Below are positions 8,969 to 17,944 of a DNA stretch of 64,000 nucleotides, piece by piece. The stretch's first letter is position 1, and each line of letters begins with the position of its first letter. The position numbers were made by a program, and so were the translations under genes. Source of the DNA: Pseudobacteroides sp. (GTDB taxonomy: Bacteria > Bacillota > Clostridia > Acetivibrionales > DSM-2933); assembly GCF_036567765.1 (NCBI RefSeq), contig NZ_DATCTU010000124.1, forward strand, positions 1 to 64,000, given 5' to 3'. Under the pieces are notes generated by a model. That model did no database searches and was not told the DNA's origin. It was given only the letters and a program-made list of their open reading frames with translations.

Positions 8969-9499
8969 ATGGAAAAGGGTTTGGTACATATATACACAGG
9001 AAACGGAAAAGGCAAGACGACTTCTGCAATAGGGCTTGGAATCAGGGCGTATGGACGGGGATTTAAGGTCTATATGGCCCAATTTCTAAAATCCGCCGAA
9101 TCTGGGGAGCTGAATGTTTTAAAAAACCTGGAGCCTGGATTTACTGTAAAAAGGTTTGAAATGGTGGATAAATTCACATGGAATATGAATGAAGCTGAAA
9201 TAAAAGAAACTGGTGAAGGCTTAAATAAACTATTTGACTTGGCAATAACAGACACTAAAAACGGGGCCTGGGATATGCTTATTCTTGACGAAATACTGGG
9301 GGCAATAAAGGGTGGTTTTATACCCATTCAAAAGGTAATTGAATTTGTAAAAAATAAGCCTGAGGGGTTGGAACTTGTTATGACAGGACGGGCTGCACCC
9401 GAAGAATTGGTGGCCCTTTCCGATTATGTGTCAGAAATAAATCCCATAAAACACCCTTTGGATAAAGGAATAGGTGCCAGAATAGGTATAGAAAGCTGA
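8969..9499 (+). CDS. cobO: Cob(I)yrinic acid a,c-diamide adenosyltransferase
   Basis: This enzyme transfers the adenosyl group of ATP to the cobalt of corrinoids. The 176-aa product has the P-loop GNGKGKTTSAIG typical of the CobA/CobO/BtuR type, the MLILDEILGAIKGGFI Walker-B-like segment, and VMTGRAAPEELVALSDYVSE near the end. An upstream GTG at 8960 is in frame, but it overlaps the AAGAAGG ribosome site, so I use ATG 8969. It fits between the phosphatase and cobyric acid synthase in a cobalamin cluster. Confidence 0.92.
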   Translation: MEKGLVHIYTGNGKGKTTSAIGLGIRAYGRGFKVYMAQFLKSAESGELNVLKNLEPGFTVKRFEMVDKFTWNMNEAEIKETGEGLNKLFDLAITDTKNGAWDMLILDEILGAIKGGFIPIQKVIEFVKNKPEGLELVMTGRAAPEELVALSDYVSEINPIKHPLDKGIGARIGIES

Positions 9500-9539
9500 G
9501 ATGTTTGGAATACAAAGCTTTTAGAAAAGGGGAACGGGG

Positions 9540-11069
9540 ATGAAGGCAAAATGTTTAATGGTACAGGGGACTGCATCATCAGTGGGTAAAAGCATAATAA
9601 CTGCCGGACTGCTGAGAATATTCAAGCAGGATGGCTATGAAGCTGCACCATTTAAATCTCAGAATATGGCACTAAACTCATATATAACAAAGGAAGGAAA
9701 GGAAATGGGCAGGGCACAGGTAGTTCAGGCCGAGGCTGCCGGAAAAGAGCCTTCGGTACAAATGAACCCTGTACTTTTAAAGCCTACTTCAGACAGGAAG
9801 GCTCAGGTTATTTTGAATGGGGAAGTACATAAGAACATGTCTGCCGCAGAATATCATGAATTTAAACCAAAGCTTGTCCAAATGATAAGAGACACCTTTA
9901 GAAAGCTTATGATGGAAAATGATATAGTTGTTATTGAGGGTGCAGGCAGTCCGGCAGAAATTAACTTGAGAGAAAACGATATAGTTAATATGGGGATGGC
10001 CCAAATGGCAGATTCACCTGTTATACTTGTAGGGGATATAGATAAGGGCGGAGTTTTTGCGTCGCTGGCAGGAACCATGATGCTTTTGACAGAGGAAGAA
10101 AGAGCCAGGGTAAAGGGGGTTATTATAAATAAATTCAGAGGTGACCTGGATATATTGAAGCCAGGACTGGACATGCTTTATGACATAATAAAGATTCCTG
10201 TATTGGGAGTTGTACCTTATACAAGGATTGATATAGAAGATGAGGACAGCCTGGCTGAAAGGTTTCAGAAGCAAAATGCAAAAGAAACGGGTGAAATTGA
10301 TATTGTAGTTGTCAAAGTTCCCCATATGTCCAACTTTACCGACTTCAATGCATTGGAAAACCTTGAGGGGGTAAAGGTAAGGTATGCTGAGGCTCTTCAC
10401 GAAGTCGGTATGCCTGATCTTGTTATACTTCCAGGTACAAAAAACACTATTGGGGACATGATGTATCTTAAAAAATCAGGAATTGAAGATATAATAAAAA
10501 AGCTGCACCAGGAAGGCGTTGTCATATTTGGAATATGTGGCGGCTATCAAATGCTGGGTAAAAAAATTGAAGACCCGCACAGAATAGAGTCGGAGCTTTT
10601 AAGTATTGAAGGGATGTTTCTTCTTAATTCAATGACTTCATTTGGGCAAAAGAAGGTAACCACTCAGGTTGAGGGAGTTATCTCATGTGATGAAAATCTT
10701 CTTCATGATCTTTGCGGCACCAGGATTAACGGCTATGAAATTCATATGGGAGCCACGGAATATGAGGAAGGCTGTGTGCCTTTCATTGAGATAGATAAAT
10801 CCCTGATAAGCGGTACAAAGTCTGTGGGGGGAGTAATGAATAAGGAAGGCAATGTCTTTGGTACATATATACACGGTATTTTTGACAACATGGAATTTAC
10901 TGTTGGCTTTATAAACAATATTAGAAAGAGAAAGGGCTTAGGTCTTGTTGGCTACGATAAAAGCATGGATTTTAATGCATACAAAGAAAAACAGTATGAT
11001 AAGCTTGCTGATATCTTAAGATCCAGCCTTGACATGAAAAAGATATATGAAATAGCAGGCTTGGTATGA
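9540..11069 (+). CDS. cbiP: Cobyric acid synthase (glutamine-hydrolysing)
   Basis: CbiP (CobQ) amidates four carboxyl groups of adenosylcobyrinic a,c-diamide using glutamine and ATP. The 509-aa protein begins with the ATP-binding segment MVQGTASSVGKSIITAGLLR, then PFKSQNMALNSY, EGAGSPAEINL and GDIDKGGVFASLAGT, all CobQ hallmarks. The C-terminal class I glutamine amidotransferase half has the nucleophile region FGICGGYQMLG and a late GTYIHGIFDN histidine. It starts 41 bases after cobO with a GGGG-rich ribosome site and is followed 16 bases later by cbiB. Confidence 0.96.
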   Translation: MKAKCLMVQGTASSVGKSIITAGLLRIFKQDGYEAAPFKSQNMALNSYITKEGKEMGRAQVVQAEAAGKEPSVQMNPVLLKPTSDRKAQVILNGEVHKNMSAAEYHEFKPKLVQMIRDTFRKLMMENDIVVIEGAGSPAEINLRENDIVNMGMAQMADSPVILVGDIDKGGVFASLAGTMMLLTEEERARVKGVIINKFRGDLDILKPGLDMLYDIIKIPVLGVVPYTRIDIEDEDSLAERFQKQNAKETGEIDIVVVKVPHMSNFTDFNALENLEGVKVRYAEALHEVGMPDLVILPGTKNTIGDMMYLKKSGIEDIIKKLHQEGVVIFGICGGYQMLGKKIEDPHRIESELLSIEGMFLLNSMTSFGQKKVTTQVEGVISCDENLLHDLCGTRINGYEIHMGATEYEEGCVPFIEIDKSLISGTKSVGGVMNKEGNVFGTYIHGIFDNMEFTVGFINNIRKRKGLGLVGYDKSMDFNAYKEKQYDKLADILRSSLDMKKIYEIAGLV

Positions 11070-11085
11070 TAAAGGGGAGATTGGA

Positions 11086-12108
11086 ATGGCGGTTTGGCTG
11101 CTTTTGGACGTAATTGCAGCTTTTATTCTTGATATATTTTTCGGTGATCCTCACTGGATGCCTCATCCTGTAAGATTTATAGGGTGGCTTATAAGTAAAA
11201 CAGAGAAAGTCTTAAGAAGTCGTATAAACAAAGGTTCTCTAAGGGGAGAAGCAAGTATACTACAAAATGAAGAGATGCTCCGGAAATCAAAAAGGCGGGC
11301 AGGATTGGTTCTTGCATTAGTAGTTGTTGGCGTAACGTTTTTGACAGTCTTTATAATTCTAAAGATATCAATGCTCATTAGCCCAATCCTTTTTCATATC
11401 GTTAATATATATTTTATATACTCATCTATTGCTACAAGGTGTCTGGCTGTTGAGGCCTACAAGGTATATGGGAAGCTTGCAGAAAACGATACTGAGGGTG
11501 CAAGAAAAAGTCTTGCAATGCTTGTAGGAAGAGATATACAGGGCTTAAGCCAAAAGGAGATTATTCGGGGAGTGGTTGAAACGACTGCAGAAAATACTGT
11601 TGACGGGGTTATTTCTCCTTTGTTTTATGCTGTGCTGGGCTCAATATTCGGGCTGGGTGCACCACTTGTGTATGCTTTTAAAGCTGTAAGCACCCTTGAC
11701 TCTATGGTGGGATATATGAATGAAAAATATATTGATTTCGGCAGGTTTTCAGCTAAGGCCGACGATGTAGCCAACTATATACCTGCAAGGCTCTCAGGGC
11801 TTTTGCTGCCGATTTCTGCTATGCTTTGCGGCATGAACGGAACACAAAGCTTTAAAATCATGCTCAGGGACAGAAGAAACCATAAAAGCCCCAACTGTGC
11901 GTACCCTGAATCCGCTGTTGCAGGTGCACTGGGTGTAATGCTTGGAGGAAACAATGTTTATTTTGGTAATGTTGTTGAGAAGCCTACCATTGGGGACATG
12001 GGCAAGGAGCTTGAGGCTGTTGACATAAGAAGGACGGTAAGGCTGATGTATTGTGCATCGTTTTTAACGCTGGCACTAGGTATTTTAACGTATTTAATTA
12101 TCCTTTAA
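11086..12108 (+). CDS. cbiB: Adenosylcobinamide-phosphate synthase, integral membrane
   Basis: CbiB (CobD in Pseudomonas naming) attaches the aminopropanol phosphate arm to cobyric acid. The 340-aa product has several hydrophobic segments and the family motifs DIFFGDPHWMPHPVR near the N-terminus, VGRDIQGLSQKEIIRGVVETTAENTVDG (family core), STLDSMVGYMNEKY and the late SPNCAYPESAVAGALGV. It lies between cobyric acid synthase and the enzyme that makes the aminopropanol phosphate donor, so the local order follows the pathway. Confidence 0.95.
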   Translation: MAVWLLLDVIAAFILDIFFGDPHWMPHPVRFIGWLISKTEKVLRSRINKGSLRGEASILQNEEMLRKSKRRAGLVLALVVVGVTFLTVFIILKISMLISPILFHIVNIYFIYSSIATRCLAVEAYKVYGKLAENDTEGARKSLAMLVGRDIQGLSQKEIIRGVVETTAENTVDGVISPLFYAVLGSIFGLGAPLVYAFKAVSTLDSMVGYMNEKYIDFGRFSAKADDVANYIPARLSGLLLPISAMLCGMNGTQSFKIMLRDRRNHKSPNCAYPESAVAGALGVMLGGNNVYFGNVVEKPTIGDMGKELEAVDIRRTVRLMYCASFLTLALGILTYLIIL

Positions 12109-12121
12109 AAAGGTGGTAAAA

Positions 12122-13231
12122 ATGTCAGAAAAATTGATAAATCAAACAGCTGATTTACATGGCGGTAATATATACAAGGCTTCCAAACAATATGGAATTT
12201 CAGAAGAAGCTTTTCTAGACTATAGTGCCAATATAAATCCTTTAGGAGTGCCGGAAGAGCTTAAGGAAACCATTTTAAGAAGCATAGAATTACTTTCAAA
12301 TTATCCTGACCCCGAGTGCCATTTATTGAGGCGGCACATTTCAGAGTATCTTAATATAAATCCAGATGAAATTATAATTGGAAATGGTGCAGCAGAAATT
12401 ATATTTCTATTGCTCGAGGAATTAAAACCCAAGAAGGTAATTATACCTTCACCCACCTTTATGGAATATGAAAGAGCCGCCAAAAAAGTGGGTGCAGAAG
12501 CTAGGCATCATGAGATAAAGGAAAGTGCAGGCTTCAGGCTTGAGGTAAACGAGCTGATAAACCATATCGATGATGATACCGACTGCATAATTTTGTGTAA
12601 TCCCAATAATCCTACTTCATCACTTACAAATCCGGATGATCTTATTAAGCTGATTGAATTTGCATATCGAAAAGAAATAACGGTCATAATAGACGAAACC
12701 TTTATAGAGCTTACTGTAGGAGGAAATACAAACTCAATGGTAAAGCACCTTAATGAGTGGAGCAATCTTATTATAATAAGGGCTTTCACAAAGCTTTTCG
12801 CAATTCCGGGCTTGAGGGTTGGATATGGACTTGGAAATAAAGAGCTTATTAAAAGGCTTTGGGATAGGAAAATCCCATGGTCTGTAAACTGCTTTGCATC
12901 TATATCGGGAATGCTTCTTAAAAATGAAACAGGCTATTTTGATCGGACAGCTACGTGGATTTCTGAGGAGATTGAGCAGTTTTATAATGAATTGTGTAAA
13001 GTGGATAAGTTTCATGTGTTTAAACCTCATACTAATTTTGTATTGATGAGGATAAAAGGCATTAGCTTCAATTCTCACACATTAAAAGAAGCCCTAGCGT
13101 CAAAAGGTGTGCTTATTAGGGATGCTTCCAATTTCAGGTTCCTAAATGACAAGTTTATAAGGGTTGCAATCAAGGATAGGAACAGCAATGACAGGTTTAT
13201 GGAAATACTTGATGATGTTTTAAAGGGGTAA
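12122..13231 (+). CDS. cobD: Threonine-phosphate decarboxylase
   Basis: This PLP enzyme makes (R)-1-amino-2-propanol phosphate from L-threonine phosphate for the cobalamin lower-loop linker. The 369-aa protein has HGGNIYKASKQYGI and DYSANINPLGVP, the start typical of CobD-type enzymes in the histidinol-phosphate aminotransferase family, then NPNNPTSSLT, and the PLP lysine in IRAFTKLFAIPGLRVGYGLG. An in-frame GTG at 12113 overlaps the AAGGTGG ribosome site, so I use ATG 12122. The gene starts 13 bases after cbiB, which favours CobD over histidinol-phosphate aminotransferase. Symbol follows Salmonella usage. Confidence 0.9.
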   Translation: MSEKLINQTADLHGGNIYKASKQYGISEEAFLDYSANINPLGVPEELKETILRSIELLSNYPDPECHLLRRHISEYLNINPDEIIIGNGAAEIIFLLLEELKPKKVIIPSPTFMEYERAAKKVGAEARHHEIKESAGFRLEVNELINHIDDDTDCIILCNPNNPTSSLTNPDDLIKLIEFAYRKEITVIIDETFIELTVGGNTNSMVKHLNEWSNLIIIRAFTKLFAIPGLRVGYGLGNKELIKRLWDRKIPWSVNCFASISGMLLKNETGYFDRTATWISEEIEQFYNELCKVDKFHVFKPHTNFVLMRIKGISFNSHTLKEALASKGVLIRDASNFRFLNDKFIRVAIKDRNSNDRFMEILDDVLKG

Positions 13232-13289
13232 ATATACAGATTACTATAGATTATAAGTACTAAATATAGATATAAGTTTTTACAACTTA

Positions 13290-13344
13290 ATTGTCAACTA
13301 AAAGCATAAAAACGGTTGACAATAAAATTTTATATGGATATTAT
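13290..13344 (+). promoter_or_regulatory. bioB promoter with overlapping BirA-type operator
   Basis: ATTGTCAAC at 13290-13298 and GTTGACAAT at 13315-13323 form a perfect 9-base inverted repeat separated by 16 bases, close to the known BirA (biotin repressor) dyad architecture. The right arm contains a consensus -35 TTGACA (13316-13321), followed after 17 bases by TATTAT (13339-13344) as -10. Binding there would block polymerase, so bioB is predicted to be biotin-repressed. The repressor itself is not in the window. Confidence 0.85.
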
Positions 13345-13389
13345 AGGTAATATGATCCCGAATCAAAAAACTGGAGGATGAATCTAAAT

Positions 13390-14358
13390 ATGAATTCTCT
13401 ATTATTCAGCATTGAAAATAAACTAAAAAGAGGCTATACAATCACTAATGAGGAGGCAGTAAATTTAATTGAGTCAGAGGTTCCCGACGACGAGTTGTTT
13501 TCTCTGGCAGATAGGATTTGCAAGGAACACAAGGGATATAAGGTTGATTTATGCTCCATTATAAATGCTAAATCAGGAAGCTGCTCGGAGAATTGCAAAT
13601 ACTGTGCACAGTCAGCACATTATAATACCGATATCCAAGGCTATCCTTTGATAGGCATTGAAGATGTCCTGGAAATGGCGAAGGAAAACGAAAAAGAAGG
13701 TGTTAGTCGTTTTTCTATCGTGACAAGCGGAGGCAGCTTGGAAGAAAAGGATTTTCAAAAGATACTCCAAATGTTGAAGATATTAAAGAAAGAGACAGGG
13801 CTTAAGCTGTGTGCTTCATTAGGAAGCATAACATATAAGCAGGCAATACTGCTCAAACAGGCAGGGCTTTCAATGTACCACCACAACATCGAGACATGCA
13901 GGGAATATTACAGTGTAATATGTGACACCCATACATATGACGACAGGATAGTCACGGTAAAAAATGCTATGGAGGCAGGCTTGGAGGTTTGCTGCGGAGG
14001 TATTATCGGTATGGGTGAAAGCTTGAAGCAGCGAATAAAAATGGCCTTTGAAATAAGGGAACTGGGAATAAAGTCAATACCGTTAAACATACTAAATCCG
14101 GTTAAGGGGACTCCACTAGAAAACTCAGAAGGGCTTCAGTCTGTAGAGATACTTAGGACTATATCCTTTTTTAGACTTATAATTCCTTATGCCGACATCA
14201 GGTATGCGGGAGGTCGCATATCGTTGGGCAAATATCAGGATCAAGGCTTTAAGTCTGGCATTAATGCCATGATGGTTGGAAACTACCTAACAACTACAGG
14301 AAACAAAATCGCCGATGATTTGGAAATGATCAGGAGCACGGGGCTTGAGATATTTTAA
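13390..14358 (+). CDS. bioB: Biotin synthase (radical SAM)
   Basis: BioB inserts sulfur into dethiobiotin using SAM and two iron-sulfur clusters. The product carries the radical SAM cysteines in SGSCSENCKYCAQS, the family form CxxxCxYCxQ, and YHHNIETCREYYSVI, CCGGIIGMGES and the late RYAGGRISLG, all BioB-specific. An ATG at 13378 abuts the CTGGAGG ribosome site with no spacing, so I place the start at ATG 13390 (322 aa). No other biotin genes are beside it; with its own BirA-type promoter it appears to be a single-gene unit. Confidence 0.95.
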   Translation: MNSLLFSIENKLKRGYTITNEEAVNLIESEVPDDELFSLADRICKEHKGYKVDLCSIINAKSGSCSENCKYCAQSAHYNTDIQGYPLIGIEDVLEMAKENEKEGVSRFSIVTSGGSLEEKDFQKILQMLKILKKETGLKLCASLGSITYKQAILLKQAGLSMYHHNIETCREYYSVICDTHTYDDRIVTVKNAMEAGLEVCCGGIIGMGESLKQRIKMAFEIRELGIKSIPLNILNPVKGTPLENSEGLQSVEILRTISFFRLIIPYADIRYAGGRISLGKYQDQGFKSGINAMMVGNYLTTTGNKIADDLEMIRSTGLEIF

Positions 14359-14460
14359 AGTTGCAAACTTTTTGTCTTTATCTTACCTGGTCTATTTTAT
14401 ATACTTAATAATATAATAAGCAGTTTCTGCAAACTGATATGGAGGAGGCTTAACCTTAAT

Positions 14461-17400
14461 ATGAGACCACTTAAACCCAAAAAATCAGTTGAGGGTATAA
14501 GCAGGGCAAAGATGTATATAAAAAGAGATCTTGATTTGTTTATCGGTTACCCGAATCTAAACGGAAAGTGGATTTCCCAGCCTCAAGGCAAAGAGGTTCT
14601 TGAGATTGTTATAACAAGAGAAGATATCCATAAGGCCACATTTACAATAAATAAACTTGTTAGGGACTTTCCAAAAGCATTGCCTAAAATCGTAGGAGAT
14701 GTAGAAAAGTGGAGTGACAGGTATAAAAGTTTGCTTGAGATACTAAAGCTTTCTATACATAATAAAGAAGCACTGCCTCAATCCCTTAACCGTAATAACC
14801 CACTATATGGGGATTTTGAGAAGAAATTATACAATAAAATAATAAGAGAAAATCCGTCTCTTGTTAAGGTGATAGACTGCATATCCTGGTTGACCTTCTT
14901 AAACCCTGAGACATTGAGGGATGCTTTGATTTGGACGAATAGTTATAGTAGATATATTGATAGAATTTACAAAAACTTTGGACACATAGAGGGAATGAAG
15001 CTTATTGTAAAGCTACGGCGACTTTCAATAGGTATTGGAGAGAAAAGAACCGAAATAATCTTTACATGGCTTACTGACCCTAGAATTAGTAATATAATAA
15101 TGGATCAGGGGTATAAATATTCAAATCTGGTTGATTCGTCTCTTGGTAAAAAAAGAACCGATCCTGTGCCCGGTATTCCCAAGGCAAGGTTTGGAAATGA
15201 CTATAAGAAGTGGATTGATTGGCTTTCAATGCAGGATAACCAGACTGCCAGAAGGTCAATTGATCTTTTTGATCTGGTCTGTGATATAGTCTTACTGGAC
15301 AGGTGGGAGGAGTGGTGGAAATCCCTTGACAAAGCGATAAATTCTGCAAAAAGGATACCTCGTGATTTAGGTAGACACAATCCTTTAACAGCCAAACTCA
15401 ATAACATTAGGGAAAAAATAAAGGTAATGGGCAAGAATACACCACCCGTCTTAAACTCAAAATTCTTATTCAATCTCCTAATGAATTGGTCGCAAAATGA
15501 AAAATTCAACAGATATAAGAAAATGTACAAAGTACTCAGTGAATTGCCAAAAGAATACGATAATGTCTCTGTTCGTTTTGCTTTTTGGATTTACTGGGAT
15601 CACCTGATGGAACAAAATAAAGAATCTAAACAGAAAATTGTAGGAAATATAATAGATGAATTCTGTAAATTTGTCAGGATGCAAAAAGATTTCAAAAGGG
15701 CTTTAAGCCCATGGAGAAGGGTGCTTGATTCATGGAGGGCTTCAGAAGAAGTGATGCCTCATATTTTTACATTTGATGACGAAATTTTAGATGAGATAGA
15801 AGATCATAAATCCGTTTCACTTGTATTCAGCTTGTTAGGTCAGTTATACCAGGATAAGAGATTTGGTGAGTTTACAGGCAATGAGGATAGAAGGTTTGTT
15901 TTATTGTGCCTTGTTATGGAGGAAGAGCATGTGCTAGATAGCTTTTTTGAGCTGAGGAAGTATGGCATCTCAGATACCTATATAGAAAAAGATATATTAA
16001 AGCTATCTGCAGAAATTACAAGAGGAGATTACAGCAGATTCGGTTTTGTAACAAAGGCTCTTTTGGCTAATGTTGACAGGTATTACGACCATGCAAGGGT
16101 TTTAAGGCCCATTTTGAAGAAATGCAGCAACTCCTACCATAAAAATTTTGTTTCTGATGCTATTGAAGGAGGGCAGATAAGGGCATTGTGTTCAATAGCA
16201 TTGGAGGCTGGAATAGTTGAGTTTTTTGGAGAGAATGCTGCTTCTCTACCTCCGCTCCTTGATCCAGAAATAGGTTGGATCGGAAGGTATCCGAAAGAAC
16301 TTCATGAGGAGCTGATAAGTCTGGCTTGTATGGATGAGAATGCTGTAAACACTGCCAACAGGCTTCTTGCAAAGTACTATCCCGATCCGGAGATGCTCCG
16401 GGGTGAGATTGAGGAACTTCAATTAAAAATAAATAATGGTCAAGACTGGGAAGGATACTTAAAACTGCGAACCGACAAATTGAAACGAAGATTGACTGAA
16501 GGTCCGGTTAAGCTGGGAGAAGGAAAGCTTAATAACCTCTCGAAAAAGATCAGGCATGCAGGAATGATGGGTTTGTTGGAAAGGTTTAAGGAAGATAATC
16601 ATATTTTTTTTAAAAAATGTCTTGCTCAAAATCTCAACCTGGATGAATTTCCTGATTGGCTTCAAAGAAAAGATATCCAAGAGGCGATTTTATCTTCGGT
16701 TGAACTGGATGTTAATTTCCGCGGTATAGTGACTAGGATACTCAAAAGAAGAGCAACTTCAATGCCATGGGACTTTAGAGACGAAGAAGCCAACAGTCAA
16801 TTTATCGAAAGGATGAAATCAATAAACGTAGATATGACACCATGGATTGATGGTGATGACAAATTGGTCAGGGTGCTTCCTGACGGAGAAGAAATAGTAT
16901 TCTCTATTGAAAGAGACCCTATAGAGATATTCAATATGGGTAAGCACTTCAAAACATGTCTGTCTCCCGGAGATATTAATTTTTTCTCGGTGTTTTCCAA
17001 CATAATTGATATCAATAAGCAGGTTATATATGGGAGAACAAGAAGCGGTCATGTAAAGGCACGTGCACTCATTGTCTTAACTGATGATGGAGGGATATTG
17101 ACATTTTATCCCTACTGCAATTATGGGAAAATAAACTTCAAGGATATATTAAAGGAATTTGTGCATAACATTGCATTTAAAATGAATACTGTAGTAATGC
17201 AAAGAGGCACAGTAAGTAAGCTAATAGCACCTCGGTGGTATGATGACGGCCCTTATGACCTGGTCGGTGAGTTTCCTTTTGCACAAGACCAATCTGAGTT
17301 TAGAATAGGCTTATCTAAGTGGAATAATGATGAAGTGCTGGAAAACATGTTAAAAGCTGTGGAGCCTATAGGATTAAATGAGAGGACAATACCCTTGTTT

Positions 17401-17880
17401 GTTTCCCTGCCTGAAATAAAGGAATGCAAGGCTCTTGTTGAGGTTATATATCCATTTGTTTTAAAGCTTAAGGTTTTATCTTCCGATTCATTTTTGAATT
17501 ATTTACAGGTACTACTAGATATGGAAAAGTGGGATATGCTTCAAAAGTTGTTACCCAAAATTGTTGATCATGTATTAAGTACTTATAGGGAAGGCAGCTA
17601 TTGGAGCATCTGTGAGTGGGTTGAGCTGCTTTTAAAAATATCACCCGTTAAGGCATTGTATATAATAAAAAAGACCCGTTCACAAAATAGCCGTAACTGG
17701 GAAGATGAGGAGTGTGAAAGAATTGCAGCTGTCGGTAGAGCTTATTTAATGCTTAACCGACCAAAACAGGCAGCTAAAATGTTTTCCATTGCCTTAAATG
17801 AAAACGGATATTTAAGTAGTGAGACAAGAGAGTTTTGCAAAAATCAGATTGTGAAAGAAGGTGGAGCCCAGCTGCCTTAA
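14461..17880 (+). CDS. Large protein of unknown function with a conserved-looking TCLSPGD segment
   Basis: I do not recognise a named family with confidence. The 1139-aa product has no signal peptide or transmembrane segment. It is rich in helices and in Trp, Lys and Asp, and reads like alpha-helical repeats over roughly residues 60-740. Around residues 825-920 there is a distinct block, with FNMGKHFKTCLSPGDINFF, then DINKQVIYGR, KARALIVLTDDGG and LTFYPYC. This resembles a segment I recall in other large uncharacterised bacterial proteins in which a TCL motif is followed by an asparagine/lysine-rich strand; a catalytic cysteine is conceivable but unproven. The C-terminal 200 residues look TPR-like (AYLMLNRPKQAAKMFSIALN). 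GGAGGAGG precedes the start. A stem CAGTTT/AAACTG (14421-14436) lies upstream. It stands alone between bioB and a convergent alcohol dehydrogenase. Confidence 0.7.
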   Translation: MRPLKPKKSVEGISRAKMYIKRDLDLFIGYPNLNGKWISQPQGKEVLEIVITREDIHKATFTINKLVRDFPKALPKIVGDVEKWSDRYKSLLEILKLSIHNKEALPQSLNRNNPLYGDFEKKLYNKIIRENPSLVKVIDCISWLTFLNPETLRDALIWTNSYSRYIDRIYKNFGHIEGMKLIVKLRRLSIGIGEKRTEIIFTWLTDPRISNIIMDQGYKYSNLVDSSLGKKRTDPVPGIPKARFGNDYKKWIDWLSMQDNQTARRSIDLFDLVCDIVLLDRWEEWWKSLDKAINSAKRIPRDLGRHNPLTAKLNNIREKIKVMGKNTPPVLNSKFLFNLLMNWSQNEKFNRYKKMYKVLSELPKEYDNVSVRFAFWIYWDHLMEQNKESKQKIVGNIIDEFCKFVRMQKDFKRALSPWRRVLDSWRASEEVMPHIFTFDDEILDEIEDHKSVSLVFSLLGQLYQDKRFGEFTGNEDRRFVLLCLVMEEEHVLDSFFELRKYGISDTYIEKDILKLSAEITRGDYSRFGFVTKALLANVDRYYDHARVLRPILKKCSNSYHKNFVSDAIEGGQIRALCSIALEAGIVEFFGENAASLPPLLDPEIGWIGRYPKELHEELISLACMDENAVNTANRLLAKYYPDPEMLRGEIEELQLKINNGQDWEGYLKLRTDKLKRRLTEGPVKLGEGKLNNLSKKIRHAGMMGLLERFKEDNHIFFKKCLAQNLNLDEFPDWLQRKDIQEAILSSVELDVNFRGIVTRILKRRATSMPWDFRDEEANSQFIERMKSINVDMTPWIDGDDKLVRVLPDGEEIVFSIERDPIEIFNMGKHFKTCLSPGDINFFSVFSNIIDINKQVIYGRTRSGHVKARALIVLTDDGGILTFYPYCNYGKINFKDILKEFVHNIAFKMNTVVMQRGTVSKLIAPRWYDDGPYDLVGEFPFAQDQSEFRIGLSKWNNDEVLENMLKAVEPIGLNERTIPLFVSLPEIKECKALVEVIYPFVLKLKVLSSDSFLNYLQVLLDMEKWDMLQKLLPKIVDHVLSTYREGSYWSICEWVELLLKISPVKALYIIKKTRSQNSRNWEDEECERIAAVGRAYLMLNRPKQAAKMFSIALNENGYLSSETREFCKNQIVKEGGAQLP

Positions 17881-17944
17881 AATCTGGTTTAAGGTTTATT
17901 GACAGCTGGGAACACAAACCCAAATTTTTATATGTGTCAACCCG

